Positions 63,592 through 64,000 of a stretch of DNA of 64,000 nt are shown in pieces. The notes below the pieces were generated by a model that was not told where the DNA came from, did no database searches, and saw only the letters and a program-made list of their open reading frames with translations. Positions within the stretch are counted from its first letter, which is position 1. Each line of letters opens with the position of its first letter. A program made the translations under genes and the position numbers. Location of the stretch: assembly GCA_020073345.1 (NCBI GenBank), contig JAIQFI010000028.1, positions 16,484 through 80,483 of the forward strand, read 5' to 3'. Origin of the DNA: Terriglobia bacterium (lineage in GTDB: Bacteria; Acidobacteriota; Terriglobia; Bryobacterales; Bryobacteraceae).

Positions 63592-63643
63592 CTGGTAGAT
63601 AATACTTGACTTGTACTTCCCTTCGAATGCATCATAGGTATGG

Positions 63644-63826
63644 ATGGATTCGAAGCGGCCACAGTTGAGCTTCAATTTTGACGGGCCTACCGCTCTACTA
63701 ACTGTTGCTGAGATCTACGAAAACGCTTCCGTGGAGCTGTTTCGCAAACTCAGCGAAGATCGAAGAATCGAGAGAAAGGCGGCCGGTATCCATCCCGAGA
63801 ACCTCGGGGAATACTTTTCGATGTGG
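63644..63826 (+). pseudogene. AlbA_2-like ATP-binding gene fragment, interrupted by an IS
   Basis: 61 codons: QLSFNFDGPTALLTVAEIYE, then SEDRRIERKAAGIHPENLGE and YFSMW. ERKAxxxxxENLxxYFSMW resembles the ExKxxxxxxxxLxxxISAFAN start of AlbA_2 (divergent AAA-4/Schlafen-type) domains, normally followed by NTxGGxLxIG. Here the frame instead enters the putative IS end after Trp, so the gene is broken in this window. TTGACT at 63606 may be its -35. Confidence 0.55.
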
Positions 63827-64000
63827 TGTCAAGGGCGGAGTAAAACTAGACCATTGGGGCGGAGAGAAAGTAGACCGCTTCGTAGGCAGTGGATGCTTTG
63901 CTTTGAGGGATTTGCGGGGGCGGCGGGAGCGGAGGCCTGCGGCGCCCGTTAGGGCGGCGCGTTTAGGCAGGAGCAGACGCCGCTCCTGCAAATCGGCGCC
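63827..64000. mobile_element. Terminal segment of a putative IS21-like element, runs past the window
   Basis: It begins TGTCAAGGGCGGAG. Two imperfect 20-bp subrepeats (GGGCGGAG ... AGACC at 63833-63852 and 63857-63876, 17/20 identical) lie at the end, the arrangement typical of IS21-type termini with multiple internal repeats. An open minus-strand frame follows and could be the IstB C-terminus. The other end and target duplication lie outside the window. Confidence 0.55.
63967..63989. repeat. Perfect 8-bp-arm hairpin inside the element
   Basis: GCAGGAGC (63967-63974) and GCTCCTGC (63982-63989) with a 7-nt loop. It could be a terminator or a REP-like unit. Confidence 0.45.

Noticed and set aside
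1..64000. CRISPR array, prophage or large integrative element
   Set aside because: No regularly spaced direct repeats, no phage structural genes, integrase or tRNA-flanking attachment sites were seen.
1..64000. tRNA, rRNA or riboswitch
   Set aside because: No cloverleaf, rRNA or known riboswitch pattern was recognised by eye; a covariance-model scan would be needed to exclude short ones.

Overview
The window looks like chromosomal DNA from an Acidobacteriota bacterium close to Solibacter/Bryobacterales. The evidence is high G+C, a very large TonB-dependent receptor with an N-terminal carboxypeptidase-regulatory domain, paired TolB-like propeller proteins, Tat-exported amidohydrolase and TIM-barrel proteins, PQQ-type dehydrogenases with c-type cytochromes, DUF1080 and DUF6152 proteins, and a MerR-HTH/TPR fusion. 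The assignment is an inference from gene content; no rRNA or tRNA was seen. There is no CRISPR array and no prophage. Most of the window is dense, ordinary chromosome in short operons on both strands.

Layout. 1-3.6 kb: two tandem two-propeller proteins and a small membrane protein. 3.6-6.2 kb (minus): Tat amidohydrolase plus a secreted protein of an acidobacterial family that recurs at 40-42 kb. 6.2-7.9 kb: ABC exporter pair. 8-10.2 kb (minus): cupin and an orphan CpaE/TadZ-like ATPase. 10.2-15.8 kb: gamma-glutamyltransferase, a degenerate YVTN-phosphoesterase protein and a GH57 enzyme. 15.8-21 kb: zinc ribbon, class III aminotransferase, zincin, ThiE-like protein, MerR-TPR protein, metallo-beta-lactamase-fold hydrolase and YgfZ. 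21-28.9 kb (minus): secreted protein, then a metal-uptake operon (outer-membrane porin, ZnuA-like, ZnuB-like, DHA2 exporter) headed by a possible LytTR operator and preceded by a LytS/LytTR two-component system. 28.9-36 kb: GT-C membrane enzyme, 6-phosphogluconate dehydrogenase, Hsp20, HtpX, RlmI-like methyltransferase and PhyH. 35.7-39.2 kb: TIM barrel, dihaem cytochrome c and PQQ dehydrogenase. 39.2-43.4 kb (minus): cluster of DUF6152 proteins, WEGDT-family proteins, a monohaem cytochrome and a HEAT protein. 43.5-46.4 kb (minus): DUF1080, NMT1-type binding protein and cyclase. 46.5-60.8 kb: AI-2E-type permease, P-type ATPase, ADP-forming acyl-CoA synthetase/GNAT fusion, RMD1-like protein, GTP-PEPCK, sulfite-oxidase-like protein and the TonB receptor. 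61-64 kb: small accessory region with a lone response regulator, a MntA/HepT module, a frameshifted HicB, a DUF6602 protein, an IS1595 remnant and an AlbA_2-like gene cut by what looks like an IS21-type element that runs off the window.

Two themes stand out. First, many genes have a TAnnnT -10 hexamer ending 6-7 nt before the start codon and no Shine-Dalgarno, so leaderless mRNA appears common here; in one place two divergent start codons lie 11 bp apart inside a palindrome. Second, the 39-43 kb cluster joins predicted periplasmic proteins whose mature N-terminus would be His-His with c-type cytochromes, which is a candidate uncharacterised periplasmic redox or metal system. Functions are assigned by reading protein motifs; no database search was run.
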